Assembly: GCF_012273895.1 (NCBI RefSeq)
Contig: NC_052114.1
Coordinates: 434,001 to 498,000 of the forward strand
From: Zerene cesonia
Taxonomy: Eukaryota > Arthropoda > Insecta > Lepidoptera > Pieridae
Reading direction: 5' to 3'
DNA: 64,000 nucleotides
Both the position numbers and the translations under genes were made by a program. Within the stretch, counting starts at the first letter, position 1. Every line of letters starts with the position of its first letter. The notes under the pieces were generated by a model, which ran no database searches, was not told where the DNA came from, and saw only the letters and a program-made list of their open reading frames with translations. Positions 49,701-59,909 of the stretch are shown here, piece by piece.

Positions 49701-51204
49701 AGCAAAACTAATGTCCCAACTAAATTACATCATTACTTTGGAAATCTTATGAGGCAAACTATATATATTAATATAAAAGCTTATATATCATATCTCATGT
49801 TTCTACTGGAAATATTTAGTGATAATATATGTTCTTATTTCCGCATGTGCTAATTTTTGTTTTGCAATAATTAATAAGATGGTGTATTTAAAAAAGATTA
49901 TTGTAATGCACCCGAGTCTATTGGTGAAAAGCACTACAAAATCTGTTATGCAATTTTTGAGGGTATGCCAAAGGGACAGACAGCCTCATTGCTCTATATA
50001 AATAATTTAAGATTATACAAAATTTGTAATATTATATAAATCCTTACCTCCTTTCCTATATTTAACAAATGTACAATATTTCTTCTCATCCCTAGTGACT
50101 GTGCTGCCCACAATCCCATCTCCAAACGCCTTCTTCACAGCATCATGTATCTTTGTCCTGTCCTCTTTGGACATACCTGTGACGTCTACCTGAAACACAC
50201 AAACAGTATTTATAAGAGCTGGATTAGTAGTAGTAAGTAGTGGATTAAATAAATACACTATTAGTTTGTATAGCGGTATATATGAACATTCTGTAGTCAA
50301 CACACTCATAATTTTGATTAAGGTAAAAACAAATCTTTTATAAAATGCCATACACTATAGATATTTTTGATACACAAAGTATTACACTAAATTGTTGAGC
50401 CATAGAGATTTGATATTATTGCAGAGCACAAAAAGAAATGATGTATAATTAATAACATTAAAAAAAACATCCTATAGATCTTGACTTGACAAACAGGCAA
50501 TTATTATGTTTATTTAGCACACTACAGCACTTACCTCAACAGTATCATAATCTGGACCCTTGCTCATGGCAAGTTTATTTATCCTATCCCATGTTTCCAT
50601 AGGCAGTATTTCGAGGTTGTATTTATTAAACAGTAAATCCTCATCTTCCAAAACTGTTTCATCCTCCGGAGGCTCTGGTGGTGAGAGATCCGTCAGCTTT
50701 GCTATCTCACCATTTTCATTCACTTCCGACACTTGGAAGTCTGAAAATCTGACGAGTTATGGGAATTTAAGCTACAAAGGTTCTTTAATATAAATGTAGG
50801 TTAAAGATTTCAGCATTATGGGACTATCTGGTTATGATACGAAAGTTAAATTTTTCATATTATTATTAATTCACTATTAAACCAATCTACCTTATATAAA
50901 ATAACCATTATGGAACTATATAGAGCTGTATAGACAGAAATATAAATTACCTAGACTTAATAATACCGTTAAAACCCTTATGATCGCTAACGTATTCTGT
51001 GACACCAATCTCTTTCTCCGTTAAGCCTCTAGGGACTGCTGCGGGAGTCTCATCGCTTTTCCAATCATTTTTGTTATCACTATGACTATGTCTTCCACCT
51101 GGAGCGCCATAGCCGTAGGGTCTGCGAGAACCTCTGTAACCTCTAGAACCTCTGTACCCTCTTCCTCTCCGAGGTCTATAATTATTTTCACCACGATAAC
51201 TCAT
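41816..51204 (-). CDS. PUS7: Pseudouridylate synthase 7 (TruD family)
   Basis: Isomerises uridine to pseudouridine in tRNA and mRNA, acting in nucleus and cytoplasm. Eleven exons, listed 5' to 3' on the minus strand: 51204-50951, 50748-50535, 50189-50048, 49218-49098, 48869-48675, 48201-48027, 46850-46632, 45908-45770, 45043-44767, 43915-43764 and 42168-41816. They total 2241 nt and 746 residues, all phases consistent. Family hallmarks are YVSDHKGFNGIIKSR near residue 75, the catalytic GYAGTKDRRA (Asp259), QGNRF (307-310), NYYGLQRFG (338-346), PRNTRLLYLHSYQ and the final SVYATMALRELLR. Additions relative to the human enzyme (about 660 residues) are an Arg-Gly-rich N-terminus, a polyalanine insert in exon 7 and a Lys/Glu/Asn tail with five ENVxQ pentads. 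The 1000-N gap lies wholly in intron 10, because exons 10 and 11 join in phase (Asp630). Introns hold many SINEs. Confidence 0.95.
41945..42019 (-). repeat. 15-bp tandem repeat coding five ENVxQ pentads (PUS7 tail)
   Basis: Residues 680-704 read as five consecutive E-(N/T)-V-(K/N/S)-Q units, each encoded by 15 bp. They sit after the conserved fold, between the last TruD motif and a basic KKAK-type end that could be a nuclear localisation signal. Probably disordered and free to vary in length. Confidence 0.85.
42754..43753. other. Assembly gap, exactly 1000 N (PUS7 intron 10)
   Basis: A placeholder run beginning 10 bases inside intron 10, right next to the extremely GC-rich exon 10. No PUS7 coding sequence is missing, since exons on either side join in phase and match the family alignment. 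Confidence 0.95.
43764..43915 (-). CDS. PUS7: PUS7 exon 10, extremely GC-rich
   Basis: Codes KEYSVCGGYRAALARARALS… through …RRRTAELP, corresponding to the human DYSLSGAYRK … EGKYRALK stretch. Bounded by GTGTTAG at the acceptor and CCAG|GTGCGT at the donor. Nearly all third positions are G or C. Ala and Arg are heavily over-represented, whereas exons 5, 9 and 11 use ordinary AT-ended codons. Confidence 0.9.
43982..44100. repeat. (ATGG)n microsatellite, about 29 units
   Basis: Uninterrupted tetranucleotide array in PUS7 intron 9, between exon 10 and a GAGCTGGTGG-family fragment (44104-44165). It is open in several frames, which creates meaningless open frames on both strands. Highly likely to be length-polymorphic. 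Confidence 0.95.
44161..44368 (+). repeat. TGATGA-tailed SINE, 5'-truncated
   Basis: Starts in the body at TTTTTCAATTTATCTGCACA and ends TGGGCTGATGATGATGATT. Directly preceded by a GAGCTGGTGG-family fragment and the ATGG array, forming a nested repeat cluster in PUS7 intron 9. Confidence 0.8.
44504..44700 (+). repeat. CCCGCGG-family repeat in PUS7 intron 9
   Basis: Copy of the 1983-2192 element, CTAGCTACGCCCTGCGGTTT to ATTATAGTAGGATAG. Slightly shortened in the middle (AAAAGCCTATATATTATTCG). Confidence 0.85.
45132..45296 (-). repeat. CTCCGAAACGGCTTGACCGA-type element in PUS7 intron 8
   Basis: Minus-strand relative of 26525-26706. It shows GGCCGATTCTCAGACCTACT, GAAATTTTCATGAGAATC and CCAGTCGTTTCGGAGAAGTA. 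Confidence 0.65.
46300..46600. repeat. Degenerate AT-rich minisatellite in PUS7 intron 7
   Basis: About seven irregular units of roughly 40-55 bp, each containing AATAATTTGAATTTGA followed by a variant of GTTAAGATAGAAGTAAA. It begins about 30 bases past the exon 7 donor, so extremely AT-rich repeat DNA abuts an extremely GC-rich exon. Confidence 0.8.
46632..46850 (-). CDS. PUS7: PUS7 exon 7 with (GCG)11 polyalanine run
   Basis: Residues 368-440 (AIHCILEERPGPM … RDLPRALAA). Eleven successive alanines are all encoded by GCG (46728-46760), preceded by a Gly/Ala spacer. The flanks align with the human EVMDLILKP and VEGQLLRGLSKYG segments, so the insert sits in the region that is poorly conserved among PUS7 proteins. 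Donor GCG|GTCAGT. The acceptor CCGCCAG has almost no polypyrimidine tract and lies about 17 bases from a repeat insertion. Confidence 0.9.
46867..47045 (-). repeat. GAGCTGGTGG-family distal half abutting PUS7 exon 7 acceptor
   Basis: Contains GTGGGAGTCGAG, CTTCGACACGAATTGGGCCA, GTACCACACCCCCACAGAAG and GCCGGAGGCCCATCC. Only about 17 bases of non-repeat DNA separate it from the exon, so the branch point of intron 6 is probably supplied by the repeat. Confidence 0.75.
47111..47290 (+). repeat. GAGCTGGTGG-family proximal half in PUS7 intron 6
   Basis: TTATAACGGGCAACTGAGCT, GGTGGTTCGCCTGATGGTAA, then GGAAAGAAGGAATAGACTGG. Opposite in orientation to its neighbour at 46867-47045. Confidence 0.8.
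47659..47950 (-). repeat. TGATGA-tailed SINE, near full-length, in PUS7 intron 6
   Basis: On the minus strand it has the tRNA-like head AAAGCAGTGGTTCAGTGGTG and the full body to GTGGGAACATATATGGGCTG. The TGATGA tail has been reduced almost to nothing (TGATATTG). Confidence 0.85.
48255..48365 (+). repeat. GAGCTGGTGG-family fragment, PUS7 intron 5
   Basis: TAGCGGACAACTGAGCTTAT CACCACCGCTCGTGAAC, then TAGAGGCGTAAGGTCTGC. Internally deleted. Confidence 0.55.
48675..48869 (-). CDS. PUS7: PUS7 exon 5, catalytic centre
   Basis: Contains GYAGTKDRRAK with Asp259, equivalent to the nucleophilic aspartate of TruD/PUS7 enzymes, and ends within GNR, whose Arg codon is split by the intron. AT-balanced codon usage, unlike exons 7 and 10. 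All catalytic-loop residues expected for an active enzyme are present. Confidence 0.95.
49262..49431 (+). repeat. Small non-autonomous element in PUS7 intron 3
   Basis: TATTATAAAGCTGAAGAGTT … CCACAGGCGAAGCCAGGACG GACTGCTAGTTATT, of the same general type as 24638-24820. It starts about 40 bases upstream of the exon 4 acceptor. Confidence 0.55.
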
Positions 51205-51545
51205 AATTCTATCGTAACCTATAAATTTTTCTTATGTATCGGTATTAGTATAACTCATTTGTCCACTATCTATATTTAAATATAATTCTGCTCAGATCAG
51301 AACCTTTTAAGGTTCTTTGTGGGATGTAACAATATTTATATCATATATTAATTACCCAACATAAAGCCACGCTTTCTTTTAAAATTTATAAACAAGAATT
51401 TACTGACATAGAAATTTAAAAACTATCTATCACTCGACACTCGTCAGTGTCAACTGTCAACTGTCAGGGTGAGCCACATGTTTGTAAGTAAATGTCAATA
51501 AAATAACCTATCTATACTGTAACGTTTGCCTGCTATCTGGCACTG
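51205..51545 (-). promoter_or_regulatory. Inferred PUS7 promoter region with TGTCAAC repeats
   Basis: Lies between the PUS7 start codon and the first upstream repeat. No TATA box. At 51448-51467 the plus strand reads two TGTCAAC units plus TGTCAG (CTGACAGTTGACAGTTGACA on the gene strand), overlapping a TCAGT initiator-like string at 51444. The start site itself is not determined. Confidence 0.35.
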
Positions 51546-51547
51546 GC

Positions 51548-51780
51548 AGATACATTTTTTTATGTCATATTTGGCAATGGAGCTGGTGGGTCGCTTAATG
51601 GTAGGTGCTACCACCACCCATGAACATTTGGAGAGGCGTAAGGTCTGCAATCGACCTCGATCTAGAAATGGACTGGTGACCTCAAATTGGAAAGGGATTA
51701 AGAAATAATTTATTAGAGGATTGAAATAAAGGAAAGGACTGGCAAGGGTAAAGAAAAGGATATGGGCCTCCCAAAGAGTA
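51548..51780 (+). repeat. GAGCTGGTGG-family repeat
   Basis: GGAGCTGGTGGGTCGCTTAA, CTACCACCACCCATGAACAT, CTGCAATCGACCTCGATC, then GGATATGGGCCTCCC. The variant resembles 27183-27362 more than the PUS7-intron copies. Confidence 0.75.
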
Positions 51781-54700
51781 TTATAATAATATGGATAGCA
51801 CGCAGATAGCTATGCAGAATTGCAGCACCCTCTTTCAAAGTTTAAAATCAATTTAGCGTCCATTAATGTATCATAGAAATAATATATTGTGACCTCTTAA
51901 ATTTATGTAAAAAGGAAATACTGTACTTAAGTTTCTTGCATACAAATCAATTCATTCGTTCGTCAAATATTAAAAAAAAGCGCCTTAAGCAAATAATATT
52001 CCACATAAGCTAAAGAAATACTTTCCTTTGTAATTGGGTGAAACCGTGCAGCACAGCTACTAACGACTCATCCATAAACAATATTTTGCAAAAAGTAGTT
52101 TATTCTATCACACACTAGTAGCGATTTTATTTTATTACTTATATACTAATTACGACGAATGATGAACACGAGTACTTTTTCCGATTAAGTCCTTGTAAAT
52201 AGTAGTAGTAGTACCTATATTACTTACGTACTCTCTAGCATATTACAAGAACGCAATATGTTGAGGTACTCGTTAATTTTTACAACCGTTTCTCCCATAT
52301 ACAGTGTGTTCTCTCGAGACTACTGATTCTCTCCATCTCATACATTATGATCTTCAGTTAACTGTTAAACAAACTTTATCAGTGGTAGATAGGTAAGATA
52401 TAGCTATATTTGGAATTGTCATTTGATAACGTTAATTGCACCGACAGAATTGCGAAAAAGGTTATAAGGTGTTCTGTGCTAACTGCTTAACTGTTATTTT
52501 GATGTTAGCCGAAAACTCGCTAATGTCATCATTACTAGAATTTATACACTACCCGTATGAATATAAAAAGAAAATATAATACTGATTACTTTTGTATAAA
52601 ATTTCATAGAGATACTGGAAACACTGATTAGGTATCATAATAAAACAAAAAACCAGTCTTGTAAATGACATGTAATTTAAATACTGTAAACAAGAGATCC
52701 GATATTTTATTCGTTTATAGTTATTAGGTACGACGTACATTAAAACAGTCTAGCTTCAAAGTAAATACTAACTGCGATATAGCACTATTAAACTTTAATT
52801 ATATGAGAATATGTTTATTGCATAACATATTGCGAATACGAACATATTATACCAAATGTAATAATTATGATACAGTGAAGACTTATTTAAAATTAATTAA
52901 ATTTGTGCACAAAAGATTCAGAAAAGAGTTATTTTAAAATTCTTAAAGTGCCATAATTTTAATAATACAAAAGCACACATATACTACATTTCCTTTTGAT
53001 ATTAAAACATTCAAATTAATCTGTCATTGTATATAAAAATAAACATAAAATCATGTGAATATATAATAAATATTTATAACTTTATAACATTTATTAGCCC
53101 TAATAATTGGTCATTCATTTTGATCATATAAGATATTTATCGAAAAATAAGAAATAAAAATAATGCACTTTAATAATAAAGCACCACCATGATTACCCCA
53201 CATAAACATTTGGTATAATGCATTCCTTATAAGACTAGCGAGGCTAAATAATCTAATATATTCTCAAAACTATAGATATACATCAATAAAAGGAACAATA
53301 ATAATAATTCGATACTGCTATGGCTACACATCCTTAGAAAAAGAATACCTTTCCGAATCTATGAAAATAAAATCTAAACATTAAAATTACATGTCAAAAA
53401 ATATATTGTTGATAAATGCAATTAATATCAAGCAGAGAATAATAACTTGCGTATACAATGATAGAGCATCAGCCACTCGGAAAAAAAAAATTGACAAATT
53501 TTTTTTGGAAACTCAACATGAGAATATTTGAAAATTGTTCTCAGAATAGAAAAAAAACGAACATAAGGCGGGAGTCGAAACAGCGTCGTTTGGCGTACCA
53601 TGGGATAGCCTGATCTCTCGGGTTCGAATCTCGCCTTTTGATCTGATTAATTCTAACTTAAAACAAATTATATAAAGTATTTTGATGCTATAAAAAAATT
53701 AATAAATAAGAATATTTATCAAAATGACATATACATTCAGGATCATTGTTAATATATTCCATCATATGTTACTTTAAACATTTTTCTTAAATCCATAATA
53801 TCATAATAAAATAAAACCAATAACAATAATTATTGCAAGTGAAAAAAATCAATCAATCTAGTCTATGACACATCTATTCTAATAGTTATTCACAAGAGGT
53901 AAAAAAACACGAAATAGGTACAAGGTAATAAAATCTATCTTCAAACATACCCATATCTATAAAGTATCATTAAAGTGGGTTCTTATATTTGAGGATAGAT
54001 GAGTTGAACCTTCAAAACCGTGTATGTGAAATATTAAATGCAACATCAAGCATACTTTGGCAGTGATGGGAATTTACAATAAGGGCATCACTTGGATTAT
54101 AATATTTGAGATCATTAATGATCAAATATATAAGTATTTGATACAAGTCAATGTCAATACAGTCTATGAGTCATTTTCAATCATAGTTCATTTTTCAAAT
54201 TTAGAATATATTTGTTGCCATGGGATAAATTTTAAATATCCAATCGAACTTTCGAATTCAAAAAATTTATGAAATATGATTTGATATATCATACAATGTT
54301 AATAATTTTACCAATATACAGATAACAGACTCATATGTAAGACTATGTTCTTATAAAAATTATGAACAAATATGAGCAAGAAATATATAATATTATGCCT
54401 CGTTTATTTTATCGCCATCTTAATTATATGGCGATCATATAAATGTATTGTGCACAAAATATTAGCATAAAGCGAGTGGTAAAAGCTTTAGGATATTGGT
54501 CTTTAAACATAAATATTGAATTGAAATCCTTTTACATATTTGTGTATAAATTGAATAGGTATAATAAATTATATTACCTTCTTTAGTCTTAATTTTTCTC
54601 ATGAGAATTGTATGTTATCCTTTAAAATATATAAAAAAAAATAATTACTATACAACAACTGATCTATTCAATTTGTGGCAATTTATGTGAATTATTTCTT

Positions 54701-55908
54701 CATTGAATGAAAACTACACAATTATGCAATACTAACAACCCTTAGCTTGGTTAATTACATATGTTTAAGACTTTCAATTCAAAGCCCGTTGGTTCAATTT
54801 CTGGAAGATTCCTATTGGCGATAAAAAAAACGAGTAGATACCCAACGTATCAACAACGATTATTAATATTTCAAATTGGCAACAGTGAAAATATAGCAAT
54901 GTATAAATTTATCAATAGCAACATTGAGCGAATGCTCAGTCAGATAATCGAACACACAAATATATTTTATCTTTATACACAACCCTTAACATACACAAGC
55001 ATGCAAATTATACTTTCAATCATGTTCCACAAACATTTTTTTTTTGATAATTACCAGTGTTTACTACAGTTTATTGTTAATATATAAAACCAGATGCGCG
55101 ATGGTACAACAAAATTAAACATTAATCTTTTCAACCAAAATGGTGTTCCCAGAGGGAAAAAACCACTCCAGATTCTAAAATGGGACCAAATGTTCCCAAA
55201 CTCCTATCAAATACATAAAGAATAACGAGGATCGGTTAAAAAAACCGTGGTGTTTTCAAGTAACCAATGAAAAAAAAAGTGTTTGTTAAATTAAATCAAG
55301 AACTTAAATATTATACAATAGAAATGCAATATTGGATTTGTATTATTTTTACACATTAAATTGTGTATATTCTACGCATTATAAACAAAGCATCACTGTT
55401 AATTATCAAAAAACTATAATTATAAAACCCAAGTCTACACATTCAATATTATACACATGCCTAGAGTATACTTCTCGGCTATACTGTCCATATATAAAAT
55501 CGCCATTATTTGTGCCAGTGAAAAAAAATACATATGTATATAGACAACTTACAAATTTTTAAACTTGACAATTATTAAAAAAAAAGATCATTGTGAGATT
55601 TCAATGTCAATTGTCCACTTTTTAAAAATTGTTTGCATATGTATTGTCCAAAAGAACTTGACTAGTCCTGTATTCTGTTCACTATACTAATTCTAAACAT
55701 ATAAATTGTCAACATACAAGCATTAATTATAAACCAGACCAGGAACCCCTGTCTGACAGTTGCCACAAAAATTGGCGCCAAAAATTTTTTTCTTTCATGG
55801 ATAATTTTTACAACATGAGGACACTTTTGACTTGCAGAACTGGATCTGAGGATCTTTATACACAGGCAATCCATACAACTGCCATATAAAAGTTATTTAT
55901 AAAAAGCT
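51781..55908. other. AT-rich intergenic DNA, may include the PIH1-gene 3' UTR
   Basis: No gene supported on either strand. A possible tRNA-like remnant is at 53572-53640. The segment nearest 55909 is likely transcribed as the 3' UTR of the PIH1 gene; candidate minus-strand AATAAA strings occur (for example near 55070) but none is close to the stop codon. Otherwise I see nothing. Confidence 0.5.
53572..53640 (+). pseudogene. tRNA-like remnant
   Basis: AAGGCGGGAG at the 5' end can pair with CGCCTT at the 3' end, and CGGGTTCGAATCTCG resembles a T-arm with a B box. The A-box region and anticodon arm are not convincing. Not a functional tRNA on this evidence. Confidence 0.3.
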
Positions 55909-58805
55909 TTACGAACTAAGTGAGCTGAGAGCACTTGATTTATTATCACAAATTTTATTATCAGTCGAATGCAGAACTAATTTCTGCATTGGATCTACTA
56001 TTATTTTAGAATTGTCTTCATTACTAATATCTTGTTTTATACTGTCTTCTGCTACTTCTTGGTTATTTCGGTTGCCGAATACTGGGAAAAAATCATAATG
56101 GGCTTTGCCGTTGCTCATTTCTTTTTTGTCTTTTTTATGTTTCTTTCCATCTTCCGTTTTCATTTGAGACACATTCCGCTTCGAGAATTCATCCCAACTT
56201 TGTGCGGTTTTACCGTGCACTGAATTCCAATCTTTTCTGAATGAGCTTGAAGGTTTTGTTTCATTGCCGGCGAACTTTTGTTGTATATCATTGATTTGAT
56301 TGTGATTTTCTCTGCTTGAAACCATTTGCCCATACTTCGGCGTGCAATAAGTCGTATCAGCATCAGTGTTTGCGCATCTATTGTCCTTTGTCGTACTATT
56401 TTGATTCAATTGGCAGTTATTCATGCCAGAGTCGAATTCCGATTTTTGTCCAGCATTCATGAGTATTTGCTTAGATGATTTCACATTTTTCTTGTCAAAA
56501 TTCTGATTTTTGTTCGGAGAGTTGCCATCATACTGCTTACCGTTTCTGTCTTCTTCATTGACTTCATCACTGCCAATACCATCTATGTCATAGACCTGGA
56601 ATTAAAAAGTATTTTTTTGAATACAATGAACTAGAAGTTTCAGTTTGGATTTATCTCCTCAGACTTTCACTAGTTACATTTTTCTATATATTTTAGCTGG
56701 ATAAGATATCTTAAGAATTTATGACAAATCTGATACTATAAACGGAGGCCCATTTCCTTTTCTTCACCCATCCCAGTCCATTCCTTCTTTCCAGTCTTTA
56801 ATCCTTTCCTTTTCCCTTATCCCATAAAAGCGGGCAGCACATTCGTAGAGGCACTACCTTTGCGAATGTTCATGGGCGGTGGTGATCGCTTACCATCAGG
56901 CGAACCACCAGCTCATGTTGGCCCGCTATGACATAAAAAAAAAAAAAAAAAAAATTAAATTATCTTTTAATTGAAAACATTTCAAATTTAATTCCCATAT
57001 CTGCTAACATATTACATTGTTATTCATAAAATAATTACTGCTTATTACACATGTCTCACACAAACCTTATACATTACATCCTGACTCATGCCCTTCTCTC
57101 TCTCCCGTTTAGTCTGGACAGCAAGCCAAACGTCCTTGAGCTCGCCTGCTAAATCCCGATCCTTCAATATAACTGGGTTCCGTGCTAGCACCAACCCTGG
57201 GTTCATTGCCTCTACAAAATCACACAGCAGACTGACTAGCGCCTCTCGATCCTGTAGATAAAAGGATAGACATAAGAAATTTAAAACAATTTAGAGAAAA
57301 AAGTAATTCTAAATTTCTACATGTAAAAAATCTTTTGTTATAGCTAAAATCCTCTAGGCCATCTTGACCTTTTTATGGATTTTTTTTGTATTATATGGTA
57401 CATCTGAGACTTGATTGTCAATTTAGTATAGCCCTAACTGGCAAAAATGTTTGCCAGTTTGCCAGGTCACCTAATGTTAATATACCATAAATATTAAAAG
57501 AATGAAGGCTTTTTACTTCTTTCTATACATATAATAAAACAGTAAAGAAAAAACTATCTGTACATTGTATATATTAAAAAAAAAATAATAATTGAAGAGT
57601 CATGAAAGAGTTATGAAGAGTCAAAGAGTCATTTATTGCAGAAACTGGAACACATGATGCAGGACCGCAACAGACCACCTAACTATAAGAGATATAAAAA
57701 ATGTGCCATAACAAAAATTATTACATATGATGAGCATTTTCTGTTGAATTCAATCAGTATAACTTTAAAGAAATCTGGAACACCTGGTATGGAACTTTAA
57801 GAGACCAGCTACATTATAACATAAATAGAAATGATATCTTAGGAAATGTTGTTCAGTCTGATGGGGCTTTCTACTGATTTTTAATATTCGTAATCTGGAA
57901 ATAAAAACCCAATTTTATTGAATGCTTTCAGCTGTGTATAGTCTACACAAACAAAGTCGCAGGCACCAGCCTATTCTAGAGAATATGAATATTTACTAGG
58001 TATAAAAACCGAAAATTTTAAATGCTTGTTTTAGTTTTAGGAGTCTTGTCAATTCGAAATCCATTGATCTGAATTTGAAAATGCTTTCAAATTTATCCAA
58101 TAATAGGGAGACAGAGATCATATAAAACATCTGATTTTAGCCAAGATATAATTAACTAGCTTTCCCCCCTTACATTATGAAGTGGGATTTGAATAAATAC
58201 ACCAACCAAAATCAATAATATAATTAATGTCTATTTATCATATATATTTCTTGATAACAATCATTAATTTTAATTATAAATTTTACCTAACCACACTTTT
58301 ATAAAATTAAACTGTATTGCTTCCTATTTAAAAAATAATAAAAAAATTAAATTACTTACAGTTGGATTTGAAGCATTTTTCCCATTAGCTTTTAAAATGT
58401 CTGGGTTCACCATCACAGCAAATACTAATAAAGGAGGTCTATTGCTATTTGGCCCACACCCTTGATGAATCTAAAAATATACATTTCTTTCAAAAATCAA
58501 TTCCTCTTTAACAAAATACCAACACAAACAAATAACGCAAATACAAAGAGAAGTGGCACAAAGACTTTCAAATAACGTTAACTAACCTGCATACCGCCAT
58601 ATAAGGGTATTGGATCTGTATACTGCTTGGGGTTTGCGATTTTCTGCCATCCTAGCACATTTATAAACAGTTTCTCCGTAGAATCTTTTATTGTATCCTG
58701 TATACACATATGAGGTTGGGGCGGGTTTTTAAATTGCCGAAAAGCTCGTGAAGCACGCACATATTGTATTGGTACAGTACGTTCTGGTGAATTTTGGTTT
58801 TCCAT
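55909..58805 (-). CDS. PIH1-domain protein (probable Hsp90 / R2TP-type cochaperone)
   Basis: Four exons: 58805-58587, 58470-58360, 57251-57066 and 56595-55909, all phase 0, giving 400 residues. The N-terminal part matches the PIH1 fold: CIQDTIKD…KLFINVLGWQKI at residues 34-56, PIPLYGG, then LLVFAVMVNPDIL (87-99) and a helical segment (DREALVSLLCDFVEAM … DVWLAVQTKRER). PIH1 proteins act as adaptors between Hsp90 and assembling complexes such as R2TP clients or dynein arms; the motif 'FIN(V/L)xxWxxIxxPK' looks closest to PIH1D2-type members, but I cannot assign an orthologue. The 228-residue last exon is Asn/Lys/Ser-rich, probably disordered, with no CS domain visible. An in-frame upstream ATG at 58841 would add 12 residues (MNAFIKLKKKCA). 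Intron 3 holds a GAGCTGGTGG-family repeat. Confidence 0.85.
56738..56955 (-). repeat. GAGCTGGTGG-family repeat with A-rich end, PIH1 gene intron 3
   Basis: Minus-strand reading begins after a run of T, then ATGTCATAGCGGGCCAACAT GAGCTGGTGGTTCGCC … GGAAATGGGCCTCCG. The homopolymer at the end (plus-strand A run at about 56936-56954) suggests retroposition. Confidence 0.8.
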
Positions 58806-59804
58806 AGCACACTTTTTCTTTAATTTAATAAATGCATTCAATACAAATCACTCAATACACTAAGCAATGCCAATAAACGAACAAGCAACAACGTAAACCG
58901 AATTCTGACATTTCTTGAAGGCCTTCTCTCGAGTTTATTGAACTTTTACGGGCTGCATTTTATTTACATGGGTGTAGACTTTTTATTTTATACGCTGATC
59001 TTTATTCATAAGTTATCTTCTACGAGTTAAAATATTCGACTGATTTTCTCGTATACTTCTGTTTTAAAATACGACGAGAATAATAATTACTGTGAAAAAT
59101 AAATTAGAAAATACGAATTACAGGCGAGTAATCGCGAGAACAGAAATAAGACCACAGACAAGAAAAATAATAGACTGATTCAGAGTTAACAGTTTGACAC
59201 TTATGGGAATAGAGTAAAAATATGAACTAAATTATTACATAAGGAAAATATTACTTATTTATTTGAAAATTTTGTACGTAACTATCTTTAATCATTTATT
59301 TATGAAAACATACTTTTGAGATATTGAACTGTATGGCATAAACGTTGGGCAATCATGCAGTATGACAAGCTTGACATGCTTCGAGTGAAATTATAGGCTC
59401 ATATTACACTAACTCAAACATTTACTTCTTTACAATTCACGATTGATTAAGCTAGTTTTCTTAGATATAAAGGACGAATCTTCGTAATGGACCATAGTGG
59501 CAATTACACAAATCACCATCTTTTATTGTTTCTAATAACTTCAAAAAAATGAAATTAAACTAAGATGTTTTGTATGTTTTTGATTCTTATAGGATGTAGG
59601 TATAATCGAACTTCTTACAGATTAGGGGTAATTATTGCATCGAAACAAAAATCTATTATTTATTAAATTTATTATAGTTAAATTGCCTACAGATATCTTA
59701 TATTTTAATACATATTTTAAGGGTGTGACATAACATTTACTTGCCTTATATAACAAGAAAGCAATAAGCGATTAATGCCAACATTATTTTTTCTCTAATT
59801 TTAT
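58806..59804. other. Intergenic region: PIH1-gene promoter and spacer to the receptor 3' end
   Basis: No gene. The first 120 bases upstream of 58805 are somewhat GC-richer (AACGTAAACCGAATTCTGAC) and are the likely promoter, without a TATA box. The rest is plain AT-rich spacer before the receptor poly(A) signal. Confidence 0.5.
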
Positions 59805-59810
59805 TTTATT
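59805..59810 (-). terminator. Poly(A) signal of the odorant-receptor gene
   Basis: AATAAA on the minus strand, 100 bases past the stop codon. A second overlapping AATAAA follows immediately (59800-59805). Confidence 0.55.
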
Positions 59811-59909
59811 TTCTATGTTGTCGAAATATTAAGCCTAAAGAAATACACGTATCAATCACTTAAAAGCAATAAAATTGGTAGGTACATTCATAATTATATT
59901 GAATAGTAA

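Noticed and set aside
54057..55562. Several 70-108-codon plus-strand frames
   Set aside because: Low-complexity AT-rich translation without splice signals, antisense to the probable PIH1-gene 3' UTR region.
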